Shown piece by piece: positions 15,749 to 26,135 of a DNA stretch of 64,000 nucleotides (its first letter is position 1; each line of letters opens with the position of its first letter). Below the pieces are notes generated by a model, which did not search any database, had not been told where the DNA came from, and worked only from the letters and a program-made list of their open reading frames with translations. The stretch is from positions 1-64,000 of the forward strand of contig NZ_JAQFIN010000006.1 of the NCBI RefSeq assembly GCF_029504695.1, read 5' to 3'. The position numbers and the translations under genes are program-made. This DNA is from Parabacteroides sp. PF5-6 (lineage in GTDB: Bacteria; Bacteroidota; Bacteroidia; Bacteroidales; Tannerellaceae).

Positions 15749-16255
15749 ATGAAACTGCTTCATTCCGGTGGAAACCCTGTTGAAAACTTAGGGATAAGTA
15801 GTGGATATCCATTTAAAAGTTTTCCTTGCATAAGTCGAAGATTTCTTTATACCAGCCGCTGAAAATAATGATCATCAAAAGTTAGCTTCTTTTTCCGACG
15901 GAGATTCAACACGCCTTATCCACTGTTTCGACCGGTATCCACATGCCGTTTTTTTCCACCCTTCCGGTTTTCAACACTTTGTTAATAAAGTCTGTATCTT
16001 ACTATCTTTCAGTAAATAACATACAAAGAACCCTGTTGATAACCCGATCCAATCGATTTATATTTACTTAATAACATAACAAACAAGGATTCTTCTCAAT
16101 TTTTACGAACCATTTCAACAGGCTATCATCATCATCATTTCTTTTTTTTAATTTTTAAAAGAAATAATAATAATAATATGAAATGTTGATAACTGTTTCG
16201 ACCTCGATCGGAAACCTCCGGGATAAAAGTTGGGCAGAAAAGGATAAAAGTCCGT

Positions 16256-16274
16256 TATCTTTGCTTTATCTTTG
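16256..16274 (+). promoter_or_regulatory. Two tandem -7 elements TATCTTTG for nadA
   Basis: TATCTTTG occurs at 16256-16263 and 16267-16274. TTGGG at 16230 is about 22 bp upstream of the first and could serve as its -33 part. NAD control is plausible but no operator is recognised. Confidence 0.6.
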
Positions 16275-16311
16275 TCTTATCTTATGTATGAAAGAGTAAA
16301 GAAAGGTAGTT

Positions 16312-17286
16312 ATGGAAAGTCAATCAATCGGATATATGGACAGACCGGTTCCGGAAGGAACGGATTTGCGGGTGGAGATCGATAAGCTTCGGAAAGAAAA
16401 GAATGCGATTATCCTGGCGCACTATTATCAGACGGGAGAGATTCAGGATATAGCCGACTTCGTGGGCGACAGCCTGGCATTGGCGCAATGGGCGGCGAAG
16501 ACAGAGGCGGATATCATCGTACTCTGTGGCGTTCATTTTATGGGCGAGACGGCAAAGATTCTTTGTCCCGACAAGAAAGTGTTGGTTCCCGATCTGAATG
16601 CGGGCTGTTCATTGGCGGATAGTTGTCCGGCTCCCGCGTTTGCCGAATTTGTCGCGCAGCATCCCGGATATACGGTGATTTCTTATGTGAACACGACAGC
16701 TGCCGTCAAGGCGGTGACCGATGTGGTGGTTACTTCAACGAATGCCAAACAGATTGTCGACAGTTTCCCGGCAGACGAAAAGATCATCTTCGGTCCCGAT
16801 CGCAACCTGGGAAATTATATCAATAGCATTACGGGCCGGAATATGCTGCTTTGGGACGGTGCCTGCCATGTGCACGAGAAGTTCTCGTTGGAAAAGATCC
16901 TGGAATTGAAAGTGCAATACCCCGAAGCGGAAGTAATCACGCATCCGGAATGCAAACGTCCGATTATCGAGGTCTCCGACTTCGTAGGATCGACTGCGGC
17001 ATTGATCAAACATACCATGCTGTCGGATAAGAAACAATTCATTGTAGCTACCGAAAGCGGTGTTATTCATGATATGCGCAAGAAGAGTCCGGATAAGGAA
17101 TTTATCCCGGCGCCGCCCAACGACAGTACCTGCGCTTGCAACGAATGTGAATTTATGCGCCTGAATACGATGGAGAAGTTATACAATTGCTTGAAATACG
17201 AAAGCCCGGAGATACTTGTAGATCCGGAAATCCAGAAGAAGGCGGTGCTTCCGATCAAAAGGATGCTGGAATTGTCTGAACTTTGA
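16312..17286 (+). CDS. nadA: Quinolinate synthase A
   Basis: This [4Fe-4S] enzyme condenses iminoaspartate (from NadB) with dihydroxyacetone phosphate to give quinolinate for NAD synthesis. The 324 residues fit the short bacterial type. Conserved features are NAIILAHYYQTGEIQDIADF near the start, CGVHFMGETAKILCP, LNAGCSLADSC, the HPEC segment, and the C-terminal DSTCACNECEFMRLNTMEKL. These supply the three iron-sulfur cysteines. It is alone on the plus strand, ending in a long hairpin shared with convergent porZ. Confidence 0.97.
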   Translation: MESQSIGYMDRPVPEGTDLRVEIDKLRKEKNAIILAHYYQTGEIQDIADFVGDSLALAQWAAKTEADIIVLCGVHFMGETAKILCPDKKVLVPDLNAGCSLADSCPAPAFAEFVAQHPGYTVISYVNTTAAVKAVTDVVVTSTNAKQIVDSFPADEKIIFGPDRNLGNYINSITGRNMLLWDGACHVHEKFSLEKILELKVQYPEAEVITHPECKRPIIEVSDFVGSTAALIKHTMLSDKKQFIVATESGVIHDMRKKSPDKEFIPAPPNDSTCACNECEFMRLNTMEKLYNCLKYESPEILVDPEIQKKAVLPIKRMLELSEL

Positions 17287-17356
17287 TTCTGATGATTAAG
17301 TGATTAGCTATGATATAAAAGCATCATAGCTAATCATTTAATCAGTATAATCAAAG
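17281..17356. terminator. Long hairpin between nadA and porZ
   Basis: Arms 17281-17314 and 17323-17356 (34 bp, four mismatches) with an 8-base loop. The left arm includes the nadA stop codon, and porZ ends 7 bp beyond the right arm, so it can terminate both genes. Confidence 0.8.
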
Positions 17357-17363
17357 TTCCAAA

Positions 17364-19661
17364 TTATTTAATCACCATTATTTTACTCACCACACTCTCC
17401 CCTTTGTTGGGCTCGGAAGCTAAGACGAGGTAGATGCCGGTCGATACCCGATCGCCATTGGATTTGCGACAATCCCAGACGAATTGTCCGCCTAAGGATT
17501 TGCCCTGGACAATCAGATGACCGTTTATATCAGTAATCTTTACGTTCGAATCGGCCATCAGTCCGGTAATCACTACGTCGCCTTGATAATTGGGTCTGAC
17601 CGGGTTGGGATAGGCATATACGTCGGAATAGGATGCTTCACCGGCGGTGGCTGTTCCCATATACGAAACGATGCCTTTATCGGTACCGATAAATACTTCA
17701 CCGGTTTCGTGGTTAATGGCGATGCTTTCGACGTAGTTGGATGGTAAAGGTGAGTTTTCGGCCGTGAAGTGCTCGATAGTCTCCATTCCGTCGGCAGAGA
17801 CGAGTAAGAGGCCGGAGTTTTGTGTGCCCAACCACTTACGGTTAGCCCCGTCGACGGCAATCGCCCGCACGGTTTCTCCATCCATAAACAAGCTGAGGTT
17901 GCCGTATTCATCTTCACGGATGATACGGTTGGCAAACATATTATCCGGATTATCCAAGGCGGTTCTTGGGTTGGGACAGATGATGGGTCCCAGGTTCGTA
18001 CCGATCCAGATCTGCCCGTTCAGGTCTTCCGCCATGCAATAATAGGCGCTGGCGCTGATATCTCCGTTGATGCTGTAGAATGTTTTGTAATAAGCGGATT
18101 GATCCGAAGCTTCATCAAACACCAGGATACCGGCATAACCGCCACGCAGGATATTCACCCATTTGTGATTGGCGGAAGTGATCAGGATCTTATCGACCAG
18201 GTGTTGACCATTGGCCTGTGTATAATTGAAAGATTCCCATTTTCCATCCGTATTCATTTTTTTTATGCCTCGACTGACTTCGCTATTGGTCATCCACAGA
18301 TTACCTTCTTTATCGAAACAAAGGCCTTCGACGCGGATATACTCGTATTGCGAATTATAAATGGATTGAAGCGTACTGTTTCCGGGATGATACAGGTTGA
18401 CAAATTCATTATCCTTGAATTCGAAGACCCCTCCTCCCCAGGTCGAAGCATAAAAATGGGTTTCATCCTGCGGATCGACAGCAATAGAGGTGACATCTTT
18501 AAAATTATTACCCGGACTGTTTTTAGCCACATCCGCTTCGTTGACCGTAAACCATTGGGATGATTCGCTTGCCGGATCATAAATCATAATTGTTCCCGGG
18601 CGATTGAATATATCAGTCCAGCGACCACCTCCGGCCACCCATAGTTTTCCATGTTGGAAAGTCATAAAAGTGGCGTAATCGCGCTTTGGACTATCAATGC
18701 GGATACCATGTACAAACCATTCGTAATCGGTCGTCGCTCCTATCCTTCTTAATCCGCGAAGCATCTCAGTCTCCGACGCGACCCAATAGATATTGTCTTT
18801 CAATGAAGAGATATCGCTTAACGCGCCGGTGGGCAACGAGTGGTTTTCCGTAAGGGAGAAATAGACATACGCCCGGCCGGCAGTCGTGCATAGTAGTTTA
18901 TTGTTTTGAACGGAAAGCTTCTTTATCTCGTTATTCTTGTAAAAAGGTTTGAACAGATTGTTCTCCTGTTGGATATAAATGCCTTGTTTGTCTACTAAAA
19001 CGGCCAGTAAGTCCTGGAAAACAACGATCGTACGAGCAGTTCCGGCATCGATATCGGTATATTGGATGGCATACGGATTCCAATTGTTCGGATCGAGGAG
19101 GTTATTGTTTAATGCACTGTATAAAATTCCCTTGGAAGTGGCGGCATAGATCTGGTCTTTATGGATACAGGTCGAATAGATGGAATGACCCAAGCGATAG
19201 GTATCGGCGATCTCCCGTTCTTCCATATTAATGACCATAATGCCGAATTCAGCCGACAGATAGGCATATTGATCATGGAAATAGATGTGATTGATGGTTT
19301 TATCCGCCAGGGTGGCCTGCATAAGAAAAGGAATATTGTAGATACCGTTTTCGTTCAACAGATCGATATTACCGTTGGAATAGACGATCAACAGGGTTTT
19401 GATCGTGGAATTATAAGCGATTGTTTTGATTTGCGTATCATTCAGTTCGCCTTCTTTCTTGATATAGGTGCGATAACTCTGATCTTCTTTATTATAGCTG
19501 TACAGGGAACCGTTGGCGACGGCGAATACGTTGTTTTCTGCTTCGGCTACGGAGGTGGTGTTGTGATAAGCCATGTGCGACTTCCAACTTCCTGTTGCCT
19601 GCGCCGATATCTGGGTGGAAATACAACAGATAAAAAGGGATAGGTAAATCAATCGTTTCAT
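17364..19661 (-). CDS. porZ: Type IX secretion protein PorZ
   Basis: A 765-residue exported protein like Porphyromonas gingivalis PorZ, a surface part of the type IX secretion attachment complex that helps deliver anionic LPS to PorU for anchoring cargo. A signal peptide ([21 protein letters not shown]) is followed by the opening typical of PorZ ([20 protein letters not shown]), two beta-propeller-like repeat regions and a C-terminal Por sorting domain ([19 protein letters not shown] onward to VVSKIMVIK). The start overlaps the end of rdgB by 4 bp. Two-component-regulator propeller repeats can look similar, but there is no kinase part. Confidence 0.88.
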   Translation of the reverse strand: MKRLIYLSLFICCISTQISAQATGSWKSHMAYHNTTSVAEAENNVFAVANGSLYSYNKEDQSYRTYIKKEGELNDTQIKTIAYNSTIKTLLIVYSNGNIDLLNENGIYNIPFLMQATLADKTINHIYFHDQYAYLSAEFGIMVINMEEREIADTYRLGHSIYSTCIHKDQIYAATSKGILYSALNNNLLDPNNWNPYAIQYTDIDAGTARTIVVFQDLLAVLVDKQGIYIQQENNLFKPFYKNNEIKKLSVQNNKLLCTTAGRAYVYFSLTENHSLPTGALSDISSLKDNIYWVASETEMLRGLRRIGATTDYEWFVHGIRIDSPKRDYATFMTFQHGKLWVAGGGRWTDIFNRPGTIMIYDPASESSQWFTVNEADVAKNSPGNNFKDVTSIAVDPQDETHFYASTWGGGVFEFKDNEFVNLYHPGNSTLQSIYNSQYEYIRVEGLCFDKEGNLWMTNSEVSRGIKKMNTDGKWESFNYTQANGQHLVDKILITSANHKWVNILRGGYAGILVFDEASDQSAYYKTFYSINGDISASAYYCMAEDLNGQIWIGTNLGPIICPNPRTALDNPDNMFANRIIREDEYGNLSLFMDGETVRAIAVDGANRKWLGTQNSGLLLVSADGMETIEHFTAENSPLPSNYVESIAINHETGEVFIGTDKGIVSYMGTATAGEASYSDVYAYPNPVRPNYQGDVVITGLMADSNVKITDINGHLIVQGKSLGGQFVWDCRKSNGDRVSTGIYLVLASEPNKGESVVSKIMVIK

Positions 19662-20245
19662 TCTTTTACGGATAAAGTGGATAAAAAGTCAGCCAGCTTA
19701 CGAACGGCCAAAGCCCGGTGGCTTATCGTGTTCTTAATCTCATTGCCCATTTCAGCAAAGGTCTCGTCGTAACCCGAAGGGATGAAGATGGGATCATAAC
19801 CAAAACCGGCCGTTCCTCTTTCCTGATCGATGATTGTTCCTTCGATAATACCTTCGAACAGGTATTCTTTTTCGTCGAGTAACAAGGCGATAACGGTGCG
19901 GAAACGGGCATTACGGTTTTCTTTCCCTTCCAATTCACGCAGTAGCTTCCGCATATTCGCTTTCGCATCATGTCCGGGACCGGCATAACGGGCCGAATAG
20001 ACACCGGGTGCATTATTCAACGCCTCGACTTCCAAACCCGTATCATCGGCAAAGCAATACAAATCGTAATGTTCCTTTACGAACAAAGCCTTTTGCATGG
20101 CGTTTCCTTCCAATGTCTCCGCTGTTTCGGGAATATCTTCGTGACAGCCGATTTCTTTTAAACTAACCAACTCGATCTCTTTGGGCAGAATAGCCTGCAC
20201 CTCTTCCAACTTATGTTTATTATTGGTGGCAAATACCAGTTTCAT
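19658..20245 (-). CDS. rdgB: Non-canonical purine NTP pyrophosphatase
   Basis: A 195-residue house-cleaning enzyme of the HAM1/RdgB family that hydrolyses dITP, XTP and ITP so that deaminated purines are not built into nucleic acids. The N-terminal [16 protein letters not shown], the [25 protein letters not shown] block and the [10 protein letters not shown] segment near the C-terminus are the family motifs. The gene overlaps porZ by 4 bp, a conserved-looking but functionally unexplained pairing. A 21-bp-arm hairpin ends 14 bp before its start codon and may influence translation or terminate upstream transcription. Confidence 0.96.
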   Translation of the reverse strand: MKLVFATNNKHKLEEVQAILPKEIELVSLKEIGCHEDIPETAETLEGNAMQKALFVKEHYDLYCFADDTGLEVEALNNAPGVYSARYAGPGHDAKANMRKLLRELEGKENRNARFRTVIALLLDEKEYLFEGIIEGTIIDQERGTAGFGYDPIFIPSGYDETFAEMGNEIKNTISHRALAVRKLADFLSTLSVKE

Positions 20246-20433
20246 ATCTTTCTAAAACATTAAAAGCGTTTCTTTACGTATCTGAATAACGTAAAAAAAC
20301 GCTTTTAATTGTTTGTTAGAATAATTATATGATTTGCCGGAAAAGCCCGAAAGGGCTTTCATGTGGATAACCCCGAGTGTCAACCCGGGGTGAATGCCTA
20401 TTCCCTGCAAATCAACCCCGAAGTGGGTTGAAC
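20246..20433 (-). repeat. Cluster of hairpins between yitT and rdgB
   Basis: Three inverted repeats lie in 188 bp. Arms 20259-20279 and 20289-20309 are 21 bp with one mismatch. AAAGCCC-GAAA-GGGCTTT is at 20342-20359, a GNRA-type tetraloop. A TCAACCC/GGGTTGA stem lies just after the yitT stop. It probably combines a terminator with a repeat element. Confidence 0.6.
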
Positions 20434-21312
20434 TTATGTTTTAATCTGATCAAACCCTTCCCCATAGACCCCGCGAACGATACTTTGGGAGATAAAAGCT
20501 TGCGGATCGATTTCTTTGACAATACGGAAGACAGTAAGTGATTCGGACTTCTTCGCCAATAATACAACCACCTTGATCGGGCGTTTGGAATATCCACCTT
20601 CGCCTTCCAGTAAGGTACAGCCGCGTTCCATATCTTGCAGGATCCGTTCGACGATCTCATCATACTTTTGCGAGAAGATCAGGAACTGCACAGACTGACG
20701 GTTGGCATTGATAATCCGGTCTAACACATAGTTATTAACCCCCATTTCAACAAAGCTGAATACGATCTTCTCGATATCATGGAAGATAAAGTAAGCCGAA
20801 CCGATAATCACGAAGTCGAAGATAATCAACCCCGTACCGATGGAAACATCTTTATACTTATTGATAATAGCAGCCAGGATATCCGTACCTCCCGTACTTC
20901 CGTTCGCTGCAAAGATCAATCCCAGTCCGGTACCACAGATCGCTCCACCGATAATGATCGACATAAAGACCTGATCTTTGATAATCGGTACGCCACCCAG
21001 TACGATCTCGAATAGGGAAAGACTGAGCGACAAACAAACGACTCCAAAGATGGTCTTGATAATAAATTTCAATCCCAGTATCTTAAAGGCAATCCCCAGT
21101 AAGATAATGTTTATCAGGAAGTAGGAAAGAGATACCGGTATACTGGTCACAAAATAGATCAGTGTACAAATACCGGTTAACCCTCCTGTTACAATTTCAT
21201 TGGAAAAAATGAATCCGTTGAAACCAAAGCCATAGAGTAAACACCCGATGGCAATAATGATATAGTCTTGTGCGTGGTGGTATATCTTATGTATACCTTT
21301 TTTTTGTTTCAT
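20434..21312 (-). CDS. YitT-family membrane protein (DUF161/DUF2179)
   Basis: A 292-residue inner-membrane protein with five or six hydrophobic segments (for example AIGCLLYGFGFNGFIFSNEI and GAICGTGLGLIFAANGSTGG) followed by a soluble C-terminal DUF2179 domain (QSVQFLIFSQKYDEIVERIL onward). YitT proteins are widespread, and no transport substrate is firmly established. The repeated GGTD/GSTGGTDIL motif is a family hallmark. Its ATG shares one base with the leuS stop codon (TAATG), so the two are translationally coupled. The function is unknown. Confidence 0.88.
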   Translation of the reverse strand: MKQKKGIHKIYHHAQDYIIIAIGCLLYGFGFNGFIFSNEIVTGGLTGICTLIYFVTSIPVSLSYFLINIILLGIAFKILGLKFIIKTIFGVVCLSLSLSLFEIVLGGVPIIKDQVFMSIIIGGAICGTGLGLIFAANGSTGGTDILAAIINKYKDVSIGTGLIIFDFVIIGSAYFIFHDIEKIVFSFVEMGVNNYVLDRIINANRQSVQFLIFSQKYDEIVERILQDMERGCTLLEGEGGYSKRPIKVVVLLAKKSESLTVFRIVKEIDPQAFISQSIVRGVYGEGFDQIKT

Positions 21313-24152
21313 TAAATGACGATGTTAACAATTTTCCCCGGAACGACAATCACCTTCTTCGGTGCCTTGCCTTCCATCCACTTAGCGGAATTCTCATGGC
21401 TAAGCGCTGCTTTTTCAACATCTTCTTTATTCATATCAGCCGGTAATTCCAAATTGAAACGGGCTTTGCCGTTGAATGAGATGGCGTAAGTAACGCTGTT
21501 TTCTTTCAGATATTCTTCGTTGTACTGGGGCCATTCGGCATCGCAGATGGTGTTTTCGTGACCCAATACATGCCAAAGTTCTTCCGCGATATGCGGAGCA
21601 AAAGGAGCCAATACGACGAGCAGTTGCTCCAGGATCGCCCGGCTGTTGCATTTCAGGCTACCCAATTCGTTTACACAGATCATAAAGGCACTTACCGAGG
21701 TATTGAATGAGAAGTGTTCGATATCCCACGATACCTTTTTGATCAATTTATGCAATGCTTTGAGTTCATCGGCTGTCGGTTGTTTATCGGTTACCTGCAG
21801 GTTTCCTTCGCGGTTGTAGAACAAACCCCAGGTCTTCTTCAGGAAACGATGAACCCCATCGATACCGTTTGTATCCCAAGGCTTGGACTGTTCCAACGGG
21901 CCGAGGAACATTTCATACAAACGCAAGGTATCCGCTCCGAACTTATCGACGATCATATCCGGATTGACCACGTTGTACATCGATTTCGACATCTTCTCAA
22001 TTGCCCAACCGCAGATGTATTTCCCGTCTTCCAGGATAAACTCCGCCGTTTTGTATTCCGGATTCCAGTTGCGGAAAGCTTCCGTATCCAGAATATCATT
22101 GCTGACAATATTCACATCCACATGAAGCGGAGTAGTCTCATACTGGTCTTTCAGATTCAATGAAACAAAAGTGTTTGTTCCGTTGATACGATACACAAAA
22201 TTGGAACGTCCCTGGATCATACCCTGGTTGATCAGTTTCTGGAACGGTTCGTCTTTATGAATTATGCCTTGATCGTACAAGAATTTATTCCAGAAACGGC
22301 TGTAGATTAAGTGTCCGGTTGCATGTTCGGTTCCACCCAGGTAGAGGTCGACATTCTGCCAATAGGCATTCACATCTTTATCGACCAGGGTTTTATCGTT
22401 ATGCGGATCCTGATAACGGATATAATAAGCGGAAGAACCAGCAAATCCCGGCATGGTGTTCAGTTCCAATGGGAAGATCGTTTGATTATCAATCCGTGCT
22501 GTTTCAACGACTTCCTGGTTTACGCTGTCCCATGCCCAAACGGTGGCATTGCCTAAGGGCGGCTCACCGGTTTCCGTCGGCAGGAAGCGGCTTACTTCAG
22601 GCAATTTCAACGGCAGTTTATCCAACGGCAACATCTGCGGCATACCGTTCGCATCGTAATAGACCGGGAACGGTTCGCCCCAATAGCGCTGGCGGCTGAA
22701 GATCGCGTCGCGCAGACGGAAGTTCACCTTTACTTTGCCCAGCCCTTTTTCTTCTACATATAGTTTTGTTTTGGCAATGGCTTCCTGAACTTCCAGGCCG
22801 TTCAATACCAAACCTCCTTCAATACCTTTTCCCTCTTGCGGTGAGTTAGTCATGATACCTTCTTTGGCATCAAAACTCTCTTCCGAGATATCACAACCTT
22901 CGATCAATGGGATAATCGGCAGATTGAAATGACGAGCAAAAGCATAGTCGCGGCTATCGTGTCCGGGAACCGCCATAATTGCGCCCGTTCCATATCCGGC
23001 CAATACATAATCGCTGATCCAAATAGGAATTGCTTCGCCGGTCAATGGGTTGATCGCGTACGAGCCGGAGAATACACCGCTTACTTTCTTTTCGGTGATA
23101 CGTTCCCGTTCGGTTTTCTTTTTTGTAGCGGCTTTATAAGCTTCAACGGCTTCTTTCTGTTCGGCGGTAGTCAACTGATCGACCAGTTCACTCTCCGGCG
23201 CCAAGACCATAAAGGTCACCCCGAAGATCGTATCGGCACGGGTGGTGAAGATTGTAAATTCAATATCCGAATCCTTTACCTTGAACTGCATTTCCGCCCC
23301 TTCACTCCGTCCGATCCAGTTGCGCTGGGTTTCTTTTAAGGAGTCGGTCCAGTCGATGGTATCCAAACCATCCAATAAACGTTGGGCATAGGCGGATACA
23401 CGCAGACACCACTGGCGCATCACTTTCTGCTCCACCGGATAACCGCCACGTTCGGAGACACCGTTGACAACCTCATCGTTCGCCAATACGGTACCTAAAG
23501 CCGGACACCAGTTCACCATCGTATCGCCCAGATAAGCCATCCGGTAATCCAACAATACCTCTTGTTTTTCCTTTTCATTCATCGCTTTCCATTCGTCGGC
23601 GGTGAAAGCGTATTTGCCACCGTTGGCCACATTCAGTCCGCCACCGGTACCGACCTGTTCGAATGCTTCGATCAGTTCTTCAATCGGGCGTGCCTGTTGC
23701 GTATCGTTGCAATAGTAGCTGTTGAACATTTGGATAAACGCCCACTGCGTCCAATGGTAATAGTCGGGTTCGCTGGTGCGCACTTCGCGGCTCCAGTCGA
23801 AACAAAAACCGATCTTATCCATCTGCTGACGGTAACGTTCGATATTCTTTTCGGTGGTGATAGCCGGATGTTGTCCGGTCTGGATAGCATATTGTTCGGC
23901 GGGCAAACCGTAGGCGTCGTAGCCCATCGGGTGCAACACATTGAATCCTTGTAGTCTTTTATATCTGGAATAAATATCAGAAGCGATGTATCCGAGCGGA
24001 TGACCTACGTGAAGCCCTGCCCCCGACGGGTAAGGAAACATATCCAATACGTAGTATTTGGGTTTACTTTGATTTTCCGTTACTTTATAAACCGCATGGG
24101 CGTCCCACCAGGCCTGCCACTTCTTCTCAATTTCTCTGAAATTGTATTCCAT
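21312..24152 (-). CDS. leuS: Leucyl-tRNA synthetase
   Basis: A class I aminoacyl-tRNA synthetase that charges tRNA-Leu in the cytoplasm. The 946 residues match Bacteroidetes LeuRS. The HIGH-type motif is HVGH at residues 48-51 ([16 protein letters not shown]) and KMSKS is near residue 717. Between them is the editing (CP1) domain with its TTRADTIFG segment. The C-terminal anticodon-binding domain ends [13 protein letters not shown] minus-strand TAACTTTG (plus 24224-24231) lies upstream. yitT is coupled downstream through the overlapping TAATG. Confidence 0.98.
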   Translation of the reverse strand: MEYNFREIEKKWQAWWDAHAVYKVTENQSKPKYYVLDMFPYPSGAGLHVGHPLGYIASDIYSRYKRLQGFNVLHPMGYDAYGLPAEQYAIQTGQHPAITTEKNIERYRQQMDKIGFCFDWSREVRTSEPDYYHWTQWAFIQMFNSYYCNDTQQARPIEELIEAFEQVGTGGGLNVANGGKYAFTADEWKAMNEKEKQEVLLDYRMAYLGDTMVNWCPALGTVLANDEVVNGVSERGGYPVEQKVMRQWCLRVSAYAQRLLDGLDTIDWTDSLKETQRNWIGRSEGAEMQFKVKDSDIEFTIFTTRADTIFGVTFMVLAPESELVDQLTTAEQKEAVEAYKAATKKKTERERITEKKVSGVFSGSYAINPLTGEAIPIWISDYVLAGYGTGAIMAVPGHDSRDYAFARHFNLPIIPLIEGCDISEESFDAKEGIMTNSPQEGKGIEGGLVLNGLEVQEAIAKTKLYVEEKGLGKVKVNFRLRDAIFSRQRYWGEPFPVYYDANGMPQMLPLDKLPLKLPEVSRFLPTETGEPPLGNATVWAWDSVNQEVVETARIDNQTIFPLELNTMPGFAGSSAYYIRYQDPHNDKTLVDKDVNAYWQNVDLYLGGTEHATGHLIYSRFWNKFLYDQGIIHKDEPFQKLINQGMIQGRSNFVYRINGTNTFVSLNLKDQYETTPLHVDVNIVSNDILDTEAFRNWNPEYKTAEFILEDGKYICGWAIEKMSKSMYNVVNPDMIVDKFGADTLRLYEMFLGPLEQSKPWDTNGIDGVHRFLKKTWGLFYNREGNLQVTDKQPTADELKALHKLIKKVSWDIEHFSFNTSVSAFMICVNELGSLKCNSRAILEQLLVVLAPFAPHIAEELWHVLGHENTICDAEWPQYNEEYLKENSVTYAISFNGKARFNLELPADMNKEDVEKAALSHENSAKWMEGKAPKKVIVVPGKIVNIVI

Positions 24153-24223
24153 TTTACTTTTTATCTTCTAATAAAACAATATAGGGATACTTCTTTTTCG
24201 TATCCACTCTCATTTACAGCGCA

Positions 24224-24231
24224 CAAAGTTA
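24224..24231 (-). promoter_or_regulatory. -7 element TAACTTTG for leuS
   Basis: CAAAGTTA on the plus strand is an exact minus-strand TAnnTTTG, about 70 bp before the leuS ATG. Confidence 0.6.
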
Positions 24232-24245
24232 GTTATTTATTCAAT

Positions 24246-24269
24246 GCGAACTTACTTGCGAACTTACTT
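24246..24269. repeat. Tandem 12-bp direct repeat
   Basis: GCGAACTTACTT occurs twice head to tail, across the stop codon of the ORF6N gene. It looks like a recent slippage duplication. Confidence 0.7.
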
Positions 24270-24815
24270 TAGATAACCAACTTTGGGAAGGGGAGTTTTT
24301 TCTTTGCTTTTATCATGTTTGGCAAGTTCTGCCAAAGCGATGTATATATCGTCAAAGTGTTGTTCGTAATTTTCATGGTCTTTAGATAGGCTTTCCATAT
24401 CTTCCTGAAGGACTTTTATTTGTTTCTGAAGGTCACCCAGTTGTTCAATCACTTCTCTATTCTCCAACACCAATTGACGCAAAGCAATAAAAGCGCGTAC
24501 GATCTGAATATTGATTTCAATGGCAATCGGACTACGCAAAACACTGGCTAACATCGTTACACCGTGTTCGGTAAAAACGAAAGGATTTTTTCTTGTACCA
24601 CCCCAACTTGAAGTCACAATTTGTGACATCAAGTTGGTAAATTCCTGATTTGTAAGTTGAAACATAAAATCAGGAGGAAACCTATTGATGTTTCTCCTGA
24701 CAGCTTGGTTCATTACTTTTGTTTCAATACCATACATCTCCGCCAGATCATAATCCAGCATGACCCGTTCTCCCCTGATCTCGTAAATCTTATTTTGGAT
24801 GATTTGGATTTCCAT
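24264..24815 (-). CDS. ORF6N-domain protein
   Basis: A 183-residue protein with the ORF6N DNA-binding domain in its first 95 residues (YEIRGERVMLDYDLAEMYGI, NINRFPPDFMFQLT, FVFTEHGVTMLASVLRS). This phage-type domain is also scattered on Bacteroidetes chromosomes as a stand-alone gene. The C-terminal part is a charged, probably coiled-coil helix. The target and role are unknown. It stands alone, with a terminator palindrome behind the upstream gene and no other phage genes nearby, so it is more likely a domesticated regulator or a small mobile remnant than part of a prophage. Confidence 0.88.
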   Translation of the reverse strand: MEIQIIQNKIYEIRGERVMLDYDLAEMYGIETKVMNQAVRRNINRFPPDFMFQLTNQEFTNLMSQIVTSSWGGTRKNPFVFTEHGVTMLASVLRSPIAIEINIQIVRAFIALRQLVLENREVIEQLGDLQKQIKVLQEDMESLSKDHENYEQHFDDIYIALAELAKHDKSKEKTPLPKVGYLK

Positions 24816-24886
24816 AGTTATTTGTTTTAGTTATACGACAGGATAAAAATAGAAAAAATATATCAAATGAGAGTATAAAAATGGGG

Positions 24887-24914
24887 AAAAACTAAACACC
24901 GGTGTTTAGTTTTT
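24887..24914. terminator. Perfect 28-bp palindrome with A and T tracts, terminator
   Basis: Arms 24887-24900 and 24901-24914 (AAAAACTAAACACC and its exact complement) end in T5 on either strand. It contains the stop codon of the PNPOx-like gene and separates it from the ORF6N gene. Confidence 0.85.
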
Positions 24915-25382
24915 ATGGGGTGAGGTGCCGAATTCTTTGCAGGTGACTTTCTGCAATTCGACCTTCCAGATCTTGACGTTCAGGACGGCGGGGCGGTTGA
25001 ATTCGAATGTCTTGTCGGAATAATGCTGCATGATCAGGTTGAGGGCTTTAAGCTTTTCGTCGTAATCTTCTTCGAAAACGACACGGCCCCATCCGATCAC
25101 GCTTTTCGAATGCGCGCTATAACTGCAGGCCACCTGGGGATGCTGAAATACGATTTTGGGATCGGTACAAAAGGAAAGGCATACGTTCGGATTCTTTTCC
25201 AGGATAGAGATGCTCCGGCCTTCCTGCCCGGAATGGAGGTAGACGATATTCTCTTCGTAACCGAAACTCATCGGGATGACATACGGAGTTCCGTCGGTGT
25301 CGACCATGCCGACCGAACAGACCTGACATTGGCGGATGGCTTCTTCGATAGTTGCCTGATCGGTATGTACTAAAGTTTTCAT
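24906..25382 (-). CDS. NimA-like pyridoxamine 5'-phosphate oxidase family protein
   Basis: A 158-residue split-barrel flavin-binding protein, similar to the COG3467 group that includes the 5-nitroimidazole reductases (Nim). Family segments are CSVGMVDTDGTPYVIPMSFGY, VYLHSGQEGRSISILEKNP, and SVIGWGRVVFEEDYDEK. It lacks the C-terminal substrate-binding region of true PdxH. Real Nim activity, and any drug resistance, cannot be inferred; most members are uncharacterized. It follows purN with a 33-bp gap and ends in a strong palindromic terminator. Confidence 0.87.
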   Translation of the reverse strand: MKTLVHTDQATIEEAIRQCQVCSVGMVDTDGTPYVIPMSFGYEENIVYLHSGQEGRSISILEKNPNVCLSFCTDPKIVFQHPQVACSYSAHSKSVIGWGRVVFEEDYDEKLKALNLIMQHYSDKTFEFNRPAVLNVKIWKVELQKVTCKEFGTSPHKN

Positions 25383-25415
25383 ACGCTGCGTTTAGGAAAG
25401 TAATATAGATTCTTT

Positions 25416-25979
25416 TTAAGAAAGTAATTCTTCGATCACGTGTGGGAAATGTTCATACTCCAATATATGCACCTTTTGGGCAACCGTTTCCGGCGTGTCC
25501 TGAGCGGATACGGGGCAGTCGGCCTGGAAGATGATTTCTCCGTCGTCGTAATACTCATTTATATAATGTATAGTGATGCCGGTCTTTTTGTCTTTGGCAG
25601 CCACCACCGCCTCGTGCACCCGCATACCGTACATGCCTTTGCCACCATGTTTCGGTAAGAGCGCCGGATGTATATTGATCACCTTTTCCGGATAAGCATT
25701 GAGGAACGCTTCGGAGATGATATTCAGGAATCCCGCCAATACGATGAAATCAACCTGGTATTCCGCCAATATTTTCAGTACCGGAAAACCTTCTTCAAAA
25801 TCGGCACGCGAGAAAGTAAAAGAAGGGACACCCAACTTTTTTGCCCGTTCGTGCACGCCGGCATTTGCGTTGTTCGATAAGACAACCGCAACCCGGATAT
25901 GGGGGTGATTCGCAAAGTATTTGATGATATTTTCAGCGTTTGTTCCTGATCCGGAGGCAAAAATGGCAATGTTCTTCAT
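25416..25979 (-). CDS. purN: Phosphoribosylglycinamide formyltransferase
   Basis: The folate-dependent GAR transformylase of purine synthesis, which transfers a formyl group from 10-formyl-THF to glycinamide ribonucleotide. The 187 residues fit the family. The ATG-initiated MKNIAIFASGSGTNAENIIKYF is the substrate-binding start; the catalytic Asn-His-Asp set lies in INIHPALLPKHGGKGMYG (Asn and His) and HYINEYYDDGEII (Asp). It is divergent from acpP across a 156-bp region and probably leads a transcript with the NimA-like gene. Confidence 0.97.
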   Translation of the reverse strand: MKNIAIFASGSGTNAENIIKYFANHPHIRVAVVLSNNANAGVHERAKKLGVPSFTFSRADFEEGFPVLKILAEYQVDFIVLAGFLNIISEAFLNAYPEKVINIHPALLPKHGGKGMYGMRVHEAVVAAKDKKTGITIHYINEYYDDGEIIFQADCPVSAQDTPETVAQKVHILEYEHFPHVIEELLS

Positions 25980-26048
25980 ACGTTTATCCCTTTAAAATGC
26001 ACAGAAAAAGAGAAAATGTGCAGATTTTCATATTTTTAGTTGATTATA

Positions 26049-26081
26049 TTTGTTTCGTAAGCAAAAAAATTCTTTCCTTTG
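26049..26081 (+). promoter_or_regulatory. acpP promoter: TTTG - 21 bp - TTCCTTTG
   Basis: TTTG at 26049-26052 and TTCCTTTG at 26074-26081 match the Bacteroidetes TTTG/TAnnTTTG promoter with normal spacing; only the second base of the -7 part differs. Confidence 0.7.
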
Positions 26082-26135
26082 CACTGCAAATTTAAGAAGT
26101 ATATTTCGTAATTATTAATTTAAATTTAAAAAGTT

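Larger units (their letters stand above)
15724..16311. other. 588-bp AT-rich intergenic region with DnaA-box-like sites
   Basis: No gene is seen. Inside the two outward-facing promoters (15741-15748 and 16256-16274) lie one-mismatch DnaA boxes: TTATCCACt and gTATCCACA in 15916-15942, and TGTTGATAA (TTATCAACA reversed) near 16035 and 16185. A T/A-rich stretch at about 16130-16185 contains runs of T and ATA repeats. The pattern resembles a replication origin or DnaA-binding region, but this is unproven. Confidence 0.5.

Noticed and set aside
407-17286. nadB-nadA operon
   Set aside because: The genes are about 14 kb apart with many unrelated genes between, each with its own promoter.
24906-25382. 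Nitroimidazole-resistance gene
   Set aside because: It belongs to the wider NimA-like family but sequence alone does not show reductase specificity, so no resistance is claimed.
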